The notes: a model not told the origin generated them from the sequence alone. Positions 53,340-62,862 are shown, numbered from the stretch's first letter. The stretch is 64,000 bases of DNA from Pseudomonas sp. B6002 (GCF_013385985.1 NZ_JACAOY010000004.1:281580-345579); one strand, 5' to 3'. Translations and numbers: made by a program.

Positions 53340-54305
53340 ATGACGAACAATCGCCGTGCGGTCTTCCTTGATCACCCTTCCCTGGACCTGGGGGACCTTG
53401 ACCTCAGCGAGCTGCGAGACAGTTTCAGCGAGTTGCAGCTGTACTCGGGCACCACCCCGCAGAACGTGCTTGAACGGGTGCAGGGCGCCCACGTCGTCAT
53501 CAGCAACAAGATCGCCCTCAGCACCGAAACCCTGGCGGCCTGCCCGGGACTCAAGCTGATTCTGGTGTCGGCCACCGGCACCAATAACGTCGACCTCGAC
53601 GCCGCCCGTGCCCATGGCATCACCGTGAGCAATTGCCAGGGCTACGGTACGCCGTCGGTGGCGCAGCACACGATCATGCTGTTGCTCAACCTGGCCACGC
53701 GTTTGAAGGACTATCAACGGGATGTCAGCGCCGGCAAGTGGCAGCAAGCCAAGCAGTTTTGCCTGCTGGACCACCCGATTGTCGAGCTGGAAGGCAAGAC
53801 CCTCGGCCTGCTCGGCCACGGCGAGTTGGGCGGCGCGGTAGCGCGCCTGGCTGAGGCCTTCGGCATGCGCGTGCTGCTCGGTGCGATTCCGGGGCGCCCT
53901 GCCCGCGCCGATCGCGTGCCGCTGGATGAGCTGCTGGCCCAGGTCGACGCACTGACCCTGCACTGCCCGCTCAACGAACACACCCGCGACTTTATCGGCG
54001 CCCGTGAACTGGCGCTGCTCAAGCCTGGCGCGTTTGTGGTCAATACCGCACGCGGCGGCTTGATCAACGAACAAGCACTGGCCGATGCGTTGCGCAGCGG
54101 TCACCTGGGCGGCGCGGCCACCGATGTGCTGAGCGTGGAGCCGCCGGTCAACGGCAACCCACTGCTGGCCGACGACATCCCCCGGTTGATCGTCACCCCG
54201 CACAACGCCTGGGGCAGTCGCGAAGCACGCCAGCGCATCGTCGGCCAACTGGCGGAAAACGCCCGGGGCTTTTTCAGCGGCGCACCGTTGCGCGTCGTGA
54301 GTTGA
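53340..54305 (+). CDS. hprA: D-2-hydroxyacid dehydrogenase (glycerate/hydroxypyruvate type)
   Basis: 321 residues. The Rossmann nucleotide loop is LGLLGHGELGGAVARLAEAF near residue 145, and the substrate/catalytic segments are VNTARGGLINEQALADAL and the His in VTPHNAWGS. This is the NAD(P)H-dependent hydroxypyruvate reductase/glycerate dehydrogenase class. The start is the ATG at 53340, eight bases after AAAGG; an adjacent TTG at 53337 is not needed. It is followed by rsmC. The hprA-rsmC pairing is common in pseudomonads. Confidence 0.88.
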   Translation: MTNNRRAVFLDHPSLDLGDLDLSELRDSFSELQLYSGTTPQNVLERVQGAHVVISNKIALSTETLAACPGLKLILVSATGTNNVDLDAARAHGITVSNCQGYGTPSVAQHTIMLLLNLATRLKDYQRDVSAGKWQQAKQFCLLDHPIVELEGKTLGLLGHGELGGAVARLAEAFGMRVLLGAIPGRPARADRVPLDELLAQVDALTLHCPLNEHTRDFIGARELALLKPGAFVVNTARGGLINEQALADALRSGHLGGAATDVLSVEPPVNGNPLLADDIPRLIVTPHNAWGSREARQRIVGQLAENARGFFSGAPLRVVS

Positions 54306-54335
54306 TAAACTGCGCCCCTTTTCAAGGAGCAGACC

Positions 54336-55334
54336 ATGGATCCGCGCAGTGAAGTACTGCTTCGTCAGGCCGAACTTTTTCAAGGCAACCTGCTGCTGGT
54401 CGGGTTGCCTGCCGACGACTTGCTGGGCCGCCTGCCCAACGCCCACGGCTGGAGCTGGCACGCAGGCGACCAGGCAGCCCTGGACGCACGCTTCCCCGAG
54501 CGCAGCCAATTCGGCGTGAACGTGCCCGAGCGTGCGTTCGATGCCGCTGTGATTTTCCTGCCCAAATCCAAGGACCTCACCGACTACCTGCTCAACGCCG
54601 TGGCTGCACGCCTGCCCGGCGCCGAGCTGTTTCTGGTGGGGGAGAAAAAGGCCGGCATCGAAAGCGCTGCCAAACAGATGATCCCGTTTGGCAAGCCGCG
54701 CAAGCTGGATAACGCGCGGCATTGCCAGTTGTGGCAAGTCACCGTGGCCAACGCCCCGCAAGCGGTGGAGCTGGAAAGCCTGGCCCAGGTGTTCGACGTG
54801 CCGCTGGCCGAAGGGCCGCTCAAAGTGGTCAGCCTCCCCGGCGTGTTCAGCCACGGGCGCTTGGATCGCGGCACCGAATTGCTGTTGGAGCATTTGGACA
54901 AGCTGCCCAGCGGCCATCTGCTGGACTTCGGTTGCGGCGCCGGCGTGCTGGGGGCTGCGGTCAAACGTCGCTACCCGCACAACAGCGTGACCCTGCTCGA
55001 TGTGGATGCCTTCGCCGCCGCCAGCAGCCGCCTGACACTGGCTGCCAATGGTCTGGAAGCCGAGGTACTGACCGGTGACGGAATCGACGCCGCGCCGATG
55101 GGTTTGAACGCGATTTTGAGCAACCCGCCGTTCCATGTCGGGGTGCACACGGATTATTTCGCCACGGAAAACCTGCTGCGAAAAGCGGCGAAACACCTGG
55201 CAAAAGGCGGCGAACTTCGCTTGGTCGCCAACAGCTTCCTCAAGTACCAACCGCTGATCGAAGAGCATCTGGGCGTGTGCGCAATCAAGGCCGAAGGCAA
55301 TGGTTTCCGCATTTACCGTGCCAAGCGCGGCTGA
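54336..55334 (+). CDS. rsmC: 16S rRNA m2G1207 methyltransferase
   Basis: 332 residues with two methyltransferase-like halves. The catalytic C-terminal domain has the SAM loop [20 protein letters not shown] and the N2-guanine motif [14 protein letters not shown]. RsmC methylates G1207 of the small subunit RNA. AAGGAG precedes the ATG. The gene is followed by the riboswitch leader of the manganese exporter gene. Confidence 0.93.
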   Translation: MDPRSEVLLRQAELFQGNLLLVGLPADDLLGRLPNAHGWSWHAGDQAALDARFPERSQFGVNVPERAFDAAVIFLPKSKDLTDYLLNAVAARLPGAELFLVGEKKAGIESAAKQMIPFGKPRKLDNARHCQLWQVTVANAPQAVELESLAQVFDVPLAEGPLKVVSLPGVFSHGRLDRGTELLLEHLDKLPSGHLLDFGCGAGVLGAAVKRRYPHNSVTLLDVDAFAAASSRLTLAANGLEAEVLTGDGIDAAPMGLNAILSNPPFHVGVHTDYFATENLLRKAAKHLAKGGELRLVANSFLKYQPLIEEHLGVCAIKAEGNGFRIYRAKRG

Positions 55335-55384
55335 CGGGCGTTTGAAAAAGAAGGCTTGCCGAATGGGTTTTGCCTAGGCAGAAT

Positions 55385-55515
55385 CCGCTCCGTCCTAGGG
55401 GAGTAGTCTCCCACGAGCGCCACGCTCGTCCGGCATACGTCAACATACTTGGTCAGCAGACCATGGCGTATGCGACCCAGGAGTCCGCACAGACGGACCG
55501 GGGTTTGACAAGACC
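55385..55515 (+). promoter_or_regulatory. yybP-ykoY (Mn2+) riboswitch aptamer
   Basis: The 260-base leader contains the yybP-ykoY hallmarks: AGGGGAGTAG at 55397-55406, a GC-rich variable stem (GAGCGCCACGCTC), and the second conserved segment GTCAACATACTTGG starting at 55439 with its paired CGTATGCGAC. The aptamer binds Mn2+ and commonly controls Mn exporters such as the gene downstream. Boundaries are approximate. Confidence 0.85.
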
Positions 55516-55588
55516 TATGACACGCACACCTTACCCGGGGCGGGAAGGCTGTACGTGTCATAGCCGTGTCGACCCGCCCCTGGAAACC
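55515..55588 (+). promoter_or_regulatory. Riboswitch expression platform
   Basis: A 10-bp inverted repeat CTATGACACG (55515-55524) / CGTGTCATAG (55554-55563) encloses GGGGCGGG (55537-55544). That segment can instead pair with CCCGCCCC (55573-55580), right before the GGAAA ribosome binding site at 55582. The two pairings would be alternatives. No T run is seen, so translational control is more likely than termination. Confidence 0.55.
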
Positions 55589-55594
55589 TACCTG

Positions 55595-56179
55595 ATGCTG
55601 GATTCATTACTCGTACCTACCGCAATCGTTGCCTTGGCCGAAATCGGCGACAAGACGCAGCTGCTCGCGCTCATCCTTGCCGCACGCTTTCGCAAGCCTT
55701 GGCCGATCATCGCCGGCATCGTCGCCGCGACCCTGGCCAACCATGCGGCGGCTGGTGCCGTGGGGGCCTGGTTCGGAAGCTTCTTCTCGGATGCGGTGTT
55801 GCATTGGATCCTCGCGGCGAGTTTCTGCGCCACGGCCTTGTGGACCCTGGTGCCCGACAAACTTGACGATGACGAAGCCAGCACCACGCGCAAATTCGGG
55901 CCGTTCCTGACCACGCTGATTGCGTTCTTCCTGGCGGAAATCGGTGACAAGACGCAGATCGCCACGGTGATGCTGGCGGCGCAGTACCCGGAGTTGTGGC
56001 TGGTGATTATCGGCACCACCCTGGGCATGCTGATTGCCAACGTGCCGGTGGTATTGGCGGGGAATTTCGCGGCGGAGAAACTGCCACTGACTTTGATTCG
56101 CCGATTGGCGGCAACGGCGTTCTTCATCCTGGCCGTGGTGGCGGTGTACAAGGCCATGCAGAGCAGCGGCTGGATCTAG
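55595..56179 (+). CDS. TMEM165/GDT1 family manganese exporter (UPF0016)
   Basis: 194 residues, six to seven membrane helices in two related halves. Each half carries the family motif E-phi-G-D-K-T: AEIGDKTQLLALIL near residue 16 and AEIGDKTQIATVML near residue 120. Bacterial members export Mn2+ (MneA type). The ATG at 55595 is preferred since the open frame upstream is the riboswitch. A Mn2+-sensing leader and this transporter agree in function: manganese excess should turn on its export. Confidence 0.93.
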   Translation: MLDSLLVPTAIVALAEIGDKTQLLALILAARFRKPWPIIAGIVAATLANHAAAGAVGAWFGSFFSDAVLHWILAASFCATALWTLVPDKLDDDEASTTRKFGPFLTTLIAFFLAEIGDKTQIATVMLAAQYPELWLVIIGTTLGMLIANVPVVLAGNFAAEKLPLTLIRRLAATAFFILAVVAVYKAMQSSGWI

Positions 56180-56194
56180 AGCTGTAAACCCAAT

Positions 56195-56305
56195 CCAATG
56201 TGGGAGCTGGCTTGCCTGCGATGCAGGCAACTCGGTCTAGCAGATGAACCGAGCCGATGCTATCGCAGCGGTGCGGCGATCCGACAAGCCAGCTCCCACA
56301 TTTGG
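56195..56305. repeat. REP doublet with an inserted segment in the right arm
   Basis: Left arm CCAATGTGGGAGCTGGCTTG at 56195 onward. The right arm is the usual complement interrupted by about 16 extra bases (CGGTGCGGCGATCCGA, 56269-56284) between ATCGCAG and CAAGCCAGC. An inner pair ACTCGGT / ACCGAG is visible. Confidence 0.85.
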
Positions 56306-56326
56306 ATCATCAGCGAACCTGGAGCA

Positions 56327-57145
56327 TCAGGATTTTTTGGCCTGCTGATACAGCGGCATCACTTTTGGAATCGCGGCCTGCAACGAAGCGATTCGGCTGT
56401 CGGAAGCCGGGTGTGTGCTCATGAACTCAGGAGGCGCCCCCTCCGAAGCCTTGGCCATCTTGTTCCACAAGGTAATCGCTGCGTTCGGGTTGTAGCCGGC
56501 ACGAGCGGACAACTCCAAACCAATCAAGTCAGCTTCGTTTTCATTGGCGCGACTGTTGGGCAAGGTCATGCCGTACTGAACGGCTGCATCACCGAGCGCC
56601 ATGCTGTCCTGACCCAGGCCAAAGATCGCGGCGGCCCCCTGCTTGGCCATCTCGATACCGTATGCCTTGGACATGGCTTCACGGCTGTGTTCGCGCAAGG
56701 CGTGGGCGATTTCATGCCCCATTACCGCCGCCAACTCATCATCGGTCAGCTTGAGCGTTTCGATCAGCCCGCTATAGACAAAAATCTTGCCGCCCGGCCC
56801 GCAGTTGGCGTTGATCTCGTCACTCTTGATCAGGTTCACTTCCCATTGCCATTGCGCTGCATCTGGGCGGAAAGCCGGCACCTGGACAATCAAACGCTTG
56901 GCAATCGCCTGCACGCGCTTGGCATTGGCACTGGTCTTGTCGACAACGCCCTTGCCACTGGCCTCGGTCAAGGTCTTTTGATAGGACTGCGCGTACATCT
57001 GGTCGACTTCCTGGCTCGACAACATGCTGTACATATATTGCTTGCGCTCAACACCCACCGCGCCGCCGCTGGTGGTGTTGACCGCCTGGCAACCCGCCAT
57101 GAGCAACGCCGCAACCAACCCACTTACCGCCCAAGACTTCTTCAT
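56327..57145 (-). CDS. M48-family metalloprotease lipoprotein (LoiP/YggG-like)
   Basis: 272 residues. Lipobox LMAGCQAV with Cys at residue 19. The protease core has the zinc motif HEIAH in VMGHEIAHALREHSREA and the third ligand Glu in NENEADLIGLELSARAGY. These outer-membrane lipoprotein peptidases degrade misfolded envelope proteins. The ATG at 57145 has AGGGAG upstream; an in-frame start seven codons earlier is not needed. It is transcribed alone. Confidence 0.93.
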   Translation of the reverse strand: MKKSWAVSGLVAALLMAGCQAVNTTSGGAVGVERKQYMYSMLSSQEVDQMYAQSYQKTLTEASGKGVVDKTSANAKRVQAIAKRLIVQVPAFRPDAAQWQWEVNLIKSDEINANCGPGGKIFVYSGLIETLKLTDDELAAVMGHEIAHALREHSREAMSKAYGIEMAKQGAAAIFGLGQDSMALGDAAVQYGMTLPNSRANENEADLIGLELSARAGYNPNAAITLWNKMAKASEGAPPEFMSTHPASDSRIASLQAAIPKVMPLYQQAKKS

Positions 57146-57373
57146 GAACACGCTCCCTGAAAACATGCCGCGTATCGTAGGCGGTCAATTGTGTCGGCGC
57201 CAGATACACCAGACGTGTAACCGCTGAATTTCGGATACATCCCACACGCCCACTGCGGCAGCGAAAGTCTCATTTGCGACACCCCGCACTATTTTGTAGG
57301 ACAAGGCTTAAGCCTCCCGACCCCGTGGCCGATACAAAAAAGCAGCCAATCTCCCCCTGCGTCCGGAGCGTTC

Positions 57374-59512
57374 ATGAAATTCAAGTCGATTCAGTTTTCT
57401 GTCGCGGCACTGACCGGGGCCATCGTGCTGAGCGTGGTCGCAGTGCTGGTGCTCTACGCCTTGTTTGCCGGCGCACGCACCCAGGAGATGGTGCAGGAAC
57501 GCACCCAGGCGCAGTTCGAGCAAATTATCGAACAACGTCTCACCACCCTGGCGCAAACCCAGGCCACGCTGATCCAGCGTGAATTGGAAGCGCCCCTGGT
57601 GACGGCCAAGGGCCTGGCCACCACCAACGCACTGCTCGGCATGAAAGACGCCAAGGGCGAGCCAGCCCTGCAGATCGGCCGCGAACAGCTGATCGGCCTG
57701 CTGCATGAAACCGTGGTGCGTAACCCGAAAATCCTCGGCGCCTACATCGGCTGGGAACCCAACGCGATCGACCACAACGACGCCGCCTACATCAACAGCC
57801 CCATCGTCGGCATGGCCGCCGACGGCCGCTTCCTGCCCTGGTGGTATCGCAACGCCGATGGCAGCCTGGGCCTGGACAAGCTCGCTGACGTCAACGACCA
57901 GAACATACTTTCCACCGGCGTGCGCGCCAGTGAGTACTACCTGTGCTCCAAGGAAACCAAGAAACCCTGCGCCATCGACCCTGCCCCTTATAAAGTGGGC
58001 AACGCCATGGTGATGCTGGCCTCGTTTATCGAACCGATCATGATCGATGGCACCTTCCAGGGCATCGTCGGCGCCGACCTGTCGGTGAACTTCATCCAGG
58101 AAATGCTCACCCGCGCCGATCAGAACCTCTACAACGGTGCCGGTGAATTGGCCCTGATCTCCAGCAACGGACGCCTGGTGGCCTACACCAAGGACGCCAG
58201 CAAGCTGGGTGAAAAAGCCACTGACCTGCTCGACAGCAACGAACTGGCCAACCTCAGCCAATTGAAAGTCGGCGAGGTGCGCTACGACATCGACAAGGAA
58301 CACGGGCACATCGAGCTGTTCCTGCCGTTCAACATCGGCCAGGCCGAAGCCCGCTGGACCCTGATGCTGCAACTGCCGCTCAGTGCGGTGATGGCCGACT
58401 CGCAAAAACTGCAAAGCGACCTGCAAGCCCAACGCAAGACCGACACCTTCGGCATGGCCATGGTCGGCCTGCTGATCGCCGGCATCGGCTTGCTGGTGAT
58501 CTGGCTGGTGGGGCACGGTATCGCGCGTCCGCTCAAACAAATGGTGGCCATGCTCAACGACATCGCCCAGGGCGAAGGTGACCTGACCCGCCGCCTGACC
58601 AGCGATCGCGCCGATGAACTGGGCGCGATTGCCAGCGGTTTCAATACCTTCCTGATCAAGCTGCAGGGCATGATCACCCAGGTGGTGAGTTCGGTGCAGA
58701 AGGTCAGCGACTCGTCGGAGCACACCGCCGACATCGCGATTCGCACCAACCAGGGCGTGCATAAACAGATGGTGGAGATCGACCAGGTCGCGACCGCCGT
58801 GCATGAGATGACCGCCACTGCTCAGGACGTAGCGCGCAACGCCACCCAGGCCGCTCAGGCCGCCAGCCATGCCGACCAGGCGGCGAGCCAGGGCATGCGC
58901 ATCGTGCGCGACACCTCCACCTCCATCGGCGCCCTCGCCGAGGAAATCGGCAAGGCCGTAGGCGTGGTGCAAACCCTGGCCAAGGACAGCGAGAACATCA
59001 ACGCCATCCTCACCGCGATCCGTGGGATTGCCGAGCAGACCAACCTGCTGGCGCTCAACGCCGCCATCGAGGCGGCGCGGGCCGGCGAGCAGGGCCGTGG
59101 TTTTGCCGTGGTGGCCGATGAAGTGCGCAACCTGGCGCAGAAAACCCAGAAGGCCACCGAAGAAATCCAGACCATGATCCAGCAGCTGCAACAAGGCACG
59201 CGGGACGTGGTGCGGGTGATGGAAGACAGCCAGAACCGTACCGATGAAAGCGTGCAGCACGCGGCCAAGGCAGCCGAGGCGCTGGAGACGATTACTCAGG
59301 CGGTGTCGGTGATCAACGACATGAACACCCAGATCGCCAGCGCGGCCGAGGAGCAAAGCGCAGTGGCCGAAGACATCAACCGCAACGTGATCAATATCGG
59401 CCAGGTGGCCAATGAAGTGGCGGGCGGCGCGGATGAGTCCAGTGCGGCCAGTGCGGATTTGACCAAGTTGGCGGAGCAGCAGCGGCGGCTGATCAACCAG
59501 TTCAAGGTCTGA
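57374..59512 (+). CDS. Methyl-accepting chemotaxis protein with dCache sensor
   Basis: 712 residues. TM1 is at about 8-30. A large periplasmic double-Cache ligand domain (about 35-345) contains [20 protein letters not shown] and [22 protein letters not shown]2 is at about 358-380 ([20 protein letters not shown]), then HAMP and the signalling domain with the tip [20 protein letters not shown]. dCache chemoreceptors sense amino acids, organic acids or polyamines. No C-terminal CheR-binding pentapeptide is evident. It is monocistronic, followed by a REP doublet. Confidence 0.94.
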   Translation: MKFKSIQFSVAALTGAIVLSVVAVLVLYALFAGARTQEMVQERTQAQFEQIIEQRLTTLAQTQATLIQRELEAPLVTAKGLATTNALLGMKDAKGEPALQIGREQLIGLLHETVVRNPKILGAYIGWEPNAIDHNDAAYINSPIVGMAADGRFLPWWYRNADGSLGLDKLADVNDQNILSTGVRASEYYLCSKETKKPCAIDPAPYKVGNAMVMLASFIEPIMIDGTFQGIVGADLSVNFIQEMLTRADQNLYNGAGELALISSNGRLVAYTKDASKLGEKATDLLDSNELANLSQLKVGEVRYDIDKEHGHIELFLPFNIGQAEARWTLMLQLPLSAVMADSQKLQSDLQAQRKTDTFGMAMVGLLIAGIGLLVIWLVGHGIARPLKQMVAMLNDIAQGEGDLTRRLTSDRADELGAIASGFNTFLIKLQGMITQVVSSVQKVSDSSEHTADIAIRTNQGVHKQMVEIDQVATAVHEMTATAQDVARNATQAAQAASHADQAASQGMRIVRDTSTSIGALAEEIGKAVGVVQTLAKDSENINAILTAIRGIAEQTNLLALNAAIEAARAGEQGRGFAVVADEVRNLAQKTQKATEEIQTMIQQLQQGTRDVVRVMEDSQNRTDESVQHAAKAAEALETITQAVSVINDMNTQIASAAEEQSAVAEDINRNVINIGQVANEVAGGADESSAASADLTKLAEQQRRLINQFKV

Positions 59513-59531
59513 GATTTGCGGCGATCTTGAG

Positions 59532-59614
59532 GGCCCTATCGCAGGCAAGCCAGCTCCCACATTTGAATGTGTTCACACATCAAGTGTGGGAGCTGGCTTG
59601 CCTGCGATGAGGCC
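59532..59614. repeat. REP doublet
   Basis: Arms at about 59532-59560 and 59586-59614 are near-perfect complements of the GGGAGCTGGCTTGCCTGCGAT class. They are separated by 25 bases containing a small inverted pair (ATGTG / CACAT). Confidence 0.88.
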
Positions 59615-59628
59615 AGTGGAGTCGACCG

Positions 59629-60249
59629 CTAGGCCGGGGTCAGGCACTCCGGCCCGTTGAGCTTGGGATCATTAACCATATTGGCCAATACCCGCTCGCG
59701 CAACGCGAAGGGCTCACTGGCGAGCAACGCTTGTAGCGCATGCAGCGGTGTTTCCGGATTCAACCAGGCCTCTTGCCCCGCCGCATCCAGGATCAATGGC
59801 CGCCGCTGACTCTGTGCCGCTTGCGTCACCACCGCGGTGCTCAGCCACACTTGCTCCTGCACCGGATAGGCTTCCCAGATCGCCGCAAAAAACAGCGTGG
59901 AACCCTCCCCCGGCGTCAGCCAATACGGACGCTTGCGCTGGGTGCCGCGCCACTCGTAGAAGCCATTGGCGGGCAACAAGCAACGGCGCTGACGAAAGGC
60001 TTCGCGGAACATCGGCTGCTCAGCCAAGGTTTCGGCGCGGGCGTGGGCAGGCGTGCGGGAAAGGTCCGTCAGCCACGGCGGCGTGAGCCCCCAACGCGCA
60101 CGGGCCAGGGTGCGCTGGCCGTCGGTGGCGCGCTGGATCAGCACCGAATCATTCGGGGAAATGTTCCACTGGGCTTGCTGGTCGGCCGGAAAGCCTGGCA
60201 AGGCAGCAAAGGCAGGGTTCCAGCGAAACAGGGCATAACGTCCACACAT
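59629..60249 (-). CDS. SRAP-domain protein (HMCES/YedK-like DNA repair)
   Basis: 206 residues. The catalytic Cys is residue 2 (MCGRYALF), exposed after Met removal. Other SRAP positions are visible: NISPNDSVLIQ, ARWGLTPPWL, ARAETLAEQPMFREAFRQRR, CLLPANGFYEWRG with the active-site Glu, and FFAAIWEAY. These proteins crosslink to abasic sites in single-stranded DNA and shield them. The ATG at 60249 is required to place Cys at position 2. Confidence 0.93.
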   Translation of the reverse strand: MCGRYALFRWNPAFAALPGFPADQQAQWNISPNDSVLIQRATDGQRTLARARWGLTPPWLTDLSRTPAHARAETLAEQPMFREAFRQRRCLLPANGFYEWRGTQRKRPYWLTPGEGSTLFFAAIWEAYPVQEQVWLSTAVVTQAAQSQRRPLILDAAGQEAWLNPETPLHALQALLASEPFALRERVLANMVNDPKLNGPECLTPA

Positions 60250-60286
60250 GGGGCAACACGACTCTTGGGGTAAACCGAGTGACAGC

Positions 60287-60547
60287 CTAACAGACCAGCA
60301 CGTCGGGGAAGCTGTCGGGTTCATCGCCGGGCATGGGCTGGGCGCCAATATAGGCAGTGATCAGCTCGCGTGCGTAGACCGCACGGTCGTTATCCACTTC
60401 CAGGCCCAACAGGCCGAAAACCGGCAGTTCACCGGTGCCACCCAGCAAATGGCGGCCCACCAGATGAGCCTCGATGCCCTCGCTGGCGAGCATCCGCTGC
60501 AGCAACTCGCCTTCCATCAGGTTTTCCGGTTCATAGATTCGCTGCAT
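60287..60547 (-). CDS. DUF2007-type putative signal-transducing protein
   Basis: 86 residues, soluble. The family start is clear (MQRIYEPENLMEGELLQRML), followed by GIEAHLVGRHLLGGTGELPV and VDNDRAVYARELI. DUF2007 resembles PII-like small ferredoxin folds but its role is unproven. It lies 11 bases after the cysteine-rich CPXCG gene on the same strand, so they are probably co-transcribed. Confidence 0.85.
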   Translation of the reverse strand: MQRIYEPENLMEGELLQRMLASEGIEAHLVGRHLLGGTGELPVFGLLGLEVDNDRAVYARELITAYIGAQPMPGDEPDSFPDVLVC

Positions 60548-60558
60548 AGGCGTACCTG

Positions 60559-60741
60559 TCAGTCGTTTTCAGTACGGGTTTCAAGCATCCACTCGTCACC
60601 GTGGACCTGCAGATCAAAAATGATCGGCCGGCAACAGACCTGGCAATCCTCTATGTAAACCTGATCCCCCCCGGACAGGTCCACCGTTGTCTCGACCACT
60701 TCACCACAATAAGGACAATCGTACGTCGCGTTTTCCAGCAT
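60559..60741 (-). CDS. CPXCG-motif cysteine-rich small protein
   Basis: 60 residues. Two Cys pairs, CPYCG near residue 9 and CQVCC near residue 33, form a probable zinc ribbon. GGAGG precedes the ATG at 60741 at good spacing; an upstream ATG at 60753 would be too close to that site. The family is conserved in proteobacteria without a known function. It is the first gene of a short operon with the DUF2007 gene. Confidence 0.85.
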   Translation of the reverse strand: MLENATYDCPYCGEVVETTVDLSGGDQVYIEDCQVCCRPIIFDLQVHGDEWMLETRTEND

Positions 60742-60870
60742 CGCAGCCTCCAAGGTGACTTGTGCGTATAATCGCCGGTCTATTTACAGGGCTATTTTCG
60801 GCCGAGCCCATTACTCGGGCCGCACCCTGGTATTTCCTTTACTTACCCTAGCCGTTTCTAACAAGAGAGC

Positions 60871-62037
60871 ATGATGGGCGAATTCGATACCATCCGACCT
60901 TACAACGACAGCGAAGTCCCGGCAGTGCTGGCACGTCTGTTCAGTGACAAGGCCTTTCTGGACATCCTGACCCACTTCCGCTTCCCGCGCTTTGCCGGCG
61001 CCCTGGGCTGGCTGCTCAAGCCGATGATCGCCCGCAAACTGCGCCGTGAGTTCGCCGGCGTCACCACCGTGGCCACGCTGCAGGACAAGGTCGAGTATTA
61101 CGTCGACCACACCATCGACCGTGCGACCGACGGCGTGACCTACACCGGGGTCGAGCAGCTCAAGTCGGGCACCGCCTACCTGTTCCTCGCCAACCACCGC
61201 GACATCGTGATGGACCCGGCCTTCGTCAACTACGCCGTGTACCACGCCGGCCTGCCGACGCCGCGTATCGCCATTGGCGACAACCTGCTGCAAAAGCCGT
61301 TTGTCAGCGACCTGATGCGCCTGAACAAGAGCTTCATCGTGCACCGCTCGATCACCGGGCGAAAGGAGAAGATGGCGGCTTACCAATTGCTGTCGGCCTA
61401 CATCAACCATTCGATCCGCAACGACGGTGCGTCGATCTGGATCGCTCAGGCCGAAGGCCGTGCCAAGGATGGGGATGATCGCACTGAGTCGGCGATCCTC
61501 AAGATGTTCCACGTCAGCCGCAAGGACGAGCCGTTTGCCGAGGTGATCCAGTCGCTGAACCTGACGCCGGTGTCCATCAGCTACGAATATGACCCGTGCG
61601 ATTCAGCCAAGGCCCGCGAGCTGTACATCCGCGCCACCACCGGCACCTACAGCAAGGCGCCGGGTGAGGACGACGTGAGCATTGCGCTGGGCATCACCGG
61701 CTACAAGGGCCGCGTGCACGTGAACTTCGCACCGCCGATCACCGAGCGCTTCGAAGACACCAAGTTGCTGGCGGTGGAAATGGACCGCCAGATTCTCGGC
61801 GGTTATCGGTTGTTCCCGGTGCATTACCTGGCTTACGCACAGTGGAGCGACGCCGACCCGCAATTGCAGGTGCCGACGGCAGCCGAGGTGTTCCCGGCGG
61901 ATGAACTGGCCAAGGCCAAGGCGGAATGGGAGCGACGCTTGAACGAGTGCCCGGCCGAGCACCGGCCGTTCCTGGTGGTGCAATATGCAACGCCCGTGCG
62001 CAATCAGTATCGGGTGAAGGCGGGGATCCCTCTGTAA
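60871..62037 (+). CDS. 1-acyl-glycerol-3-phosphate acyltransferase (PlsC-like)
   Basis: 388 residues, longer than the typical PlsC of about 240. The acyltransferase motif HX4D is present in FLANHRDIVMDPAFVN near residue 110, followed by KSFIVHRSITGRK, and a modified motif III (IWIAQAEGRAKDGDDRTES). A unique N-terminal 80-residue helical segment and a C-terminal extension frame this core. It probably acylates a glycerophosphate-type acceptor at the membrane. No TM helix is obvious. The start is one of two adjacent ATGs at 60871/60874. Confidence 0.85.
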   Translation: MMGEFDTIRPYNDSEVPAVLARLFSDKAFLDILTHFRFPRFAGALGWLLKPMIARKLRREFAGVTTVATLQDKVEYYVDHTIDRATDGVTYTGVEQLKSGTAYLFLANHRDIVMDPAFVNYAVYHAGLPTPRIAIGDNLLQKPFVSDLMRLNKSFIVHRSITGRKEKMAAYQLLSAYINHSIRNDGASIWIAQAEGRAKDGDDRTESAILKMFHVSRKDEPFAEVIQSLNLTPVSISYEYDPCDSAKARELYIRATTGTYSKAPGEDDVSIALGITGYKGRVHVNFAPPITERFEDTKLLAVEMDRQILGGYRLFPVHYLAYAQWSDADPQLQVPTAAEVFPADELAKAKAEWERRLNECPAEHRPFLVVQYATPVRNQYRVKAGIPL

Positions 62038-62048
62038 ACACCGATTCA

Positions 62049-62141
62049 AACTGTGGGAGCTGGCTTGCCTGCGATTCAGGCGCCTCGGTGTATCAGTGGC
62101 TCCGAGGCGATGCCATCGCAGGCAAGCCAGCTCCCACAGTT
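62049..62141. repeat. REP doublet (27-bp inverted repeat with inner stem)
   Basis: Outer arms at 62049-62075 and 62115-62141 are perfect complements. An inner inverted repeat CGCCTCGG / CCGAGGCG lies at 62081-62088 and 62102-62109. It separates the acyltransferase gene from a small membrane gene. Confidence 0.9.
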
Positions 62142-62155
62142 GTTTTGCAGTGTTC

Positions 62156-62413
62156 TTACAGGCGGGTGCTGATCCAGGAAACGGCCAGCGCCAGGCCCAG
62201 GCAGGCGAACCCGATACGGTAAGCCAACCGATGCGCCCGTTCGGTGCGCACATCCAGAAACAGCATGGGCTGGTCGATCGCGCGATCTTCGCTTTGGGCG
62301 GTCAGGTCGGCCATCGCTCGCTGCTCGCGCAGGCGGGTAATAAACAACAGCGCGGCAGCCGGGCAAGCCACCAATAAGGCAACAGCATTGATCAACAGTG
62401 CGGGCAGCGCCAT
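62156..62413 (-). CDS. Small two-helix membrane protein, unknown
   Basis: 85 residues. TM1 is at about 4-26 (PALLINAVALLVACPAAALL), an acidic/charged loop contains LREQRAMADLTAQSEDRA, and TM2 is at about 64-82 (YRIGFACLGLALAVSW). No family is recognised. Codon use fits the host. The start at 62413 directly precedes the first hydrophobic segment. Confidence 0.55.
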   Translation of the reverse strand: MALPALLINAVALLVACPAAALLFITRLREQRAMADLTAQSEDRAIDQPMLFLDVRTERAHRLAYRIGFACLGLALAVSWISTRL

Positions 62414-62595
62414 CGCAAACCTCGGTGAATCAGTATCCAGGTATCAGTTCAGATACAAACCTGAACGATAGTCGCCTCCTGCGCCTACCCGCTCCGTCCC
62501 CCATTAACGGCTAATGTATCCAGTAATTTACATCGTCACCTGAACGTCACCTTAACAAGCCACTCTGTTGCCCTTCGAACGTTCGGGAGCTTGTC

Positions 62596-62805
62596 ATGTT
62601 GCATGCGCAAAACCAGGATCGGCTGTATCTGATTGCTCAAAGCGATGAGCAGGAAGCACTGGTCGGCGGCCTCGCCTTCAACGTTCAGGACCGTCATTGG
62701 CTGGTGTACTGCGCGCTCGGCGGGCACCAGCATGCCGACCTGCCGGAGCAGGACCTGCTCACTGGCGTGAGTGTGCTGGACTTTTATGTCGAAACGGCTG
62801 CATGA
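62596..62805 (+). CDS. Small soluble protein, unknown
   Basis: 69 residues, alpha/beta-looking with no signal peptide (LYLIAQSDEQEALVGGLAFN and WLVYCALGGHQHADLPEQDL). It is followed by a strong intrinsic terminator 16 bases on, which supports it as a real transcription unit. A partial GGAG-like site precedes the ATG. No function is recognised. Confidence 0.6.
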   Translation: MLHAQNQDRLYLIAQSDEQEALVGGLAFNVQDRHWLVYCALGGHQHADLPEQDLLTGVSVLDFYVETAA

Positions 62806-62820
62806 AGGCTACAGGCGTAA

Positions 62821-62852
62821 AAAAACCGGGCTCATCACTGAGCCCGGTTTTT
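62821..62852. terminator. Bidirectional intrinsic terminator
   Basis: A 14-bp stem (AAAAACCGGGCTCA / TGAGCCCGGTTTTT, 62821-62834 and 62839-62852) with a four-base loop and flanking A and T runs. It serves the small gene on the left and the yajG-like gene on the right. Confidence 0.93.
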
Positions 62853-62862
62853 TTAGGGGCGG

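Noticed and set aside
53304-55268. Minus-strand open frame of about 650 codons opposite hprA and rsmC
   Set aside because: Shadow frame of two clear plus-strand genes; composition rich in Gln, Ala and Gly without domain features.
55370-55594. In-frame upstream extension of the manganese exporter (75 codons)
   Set aside because: The stretch is the yybP-ykoY leader RNA, and the membrane protein family starts at 55595.
57308-59560. Long minus-strand open frame opposite the dCache chemoreceptor
   Set aside because: Antisense shadow with low-complexity composition (repeated Gly, His, Leu, Val); the plus-strand gene is unambiguous.
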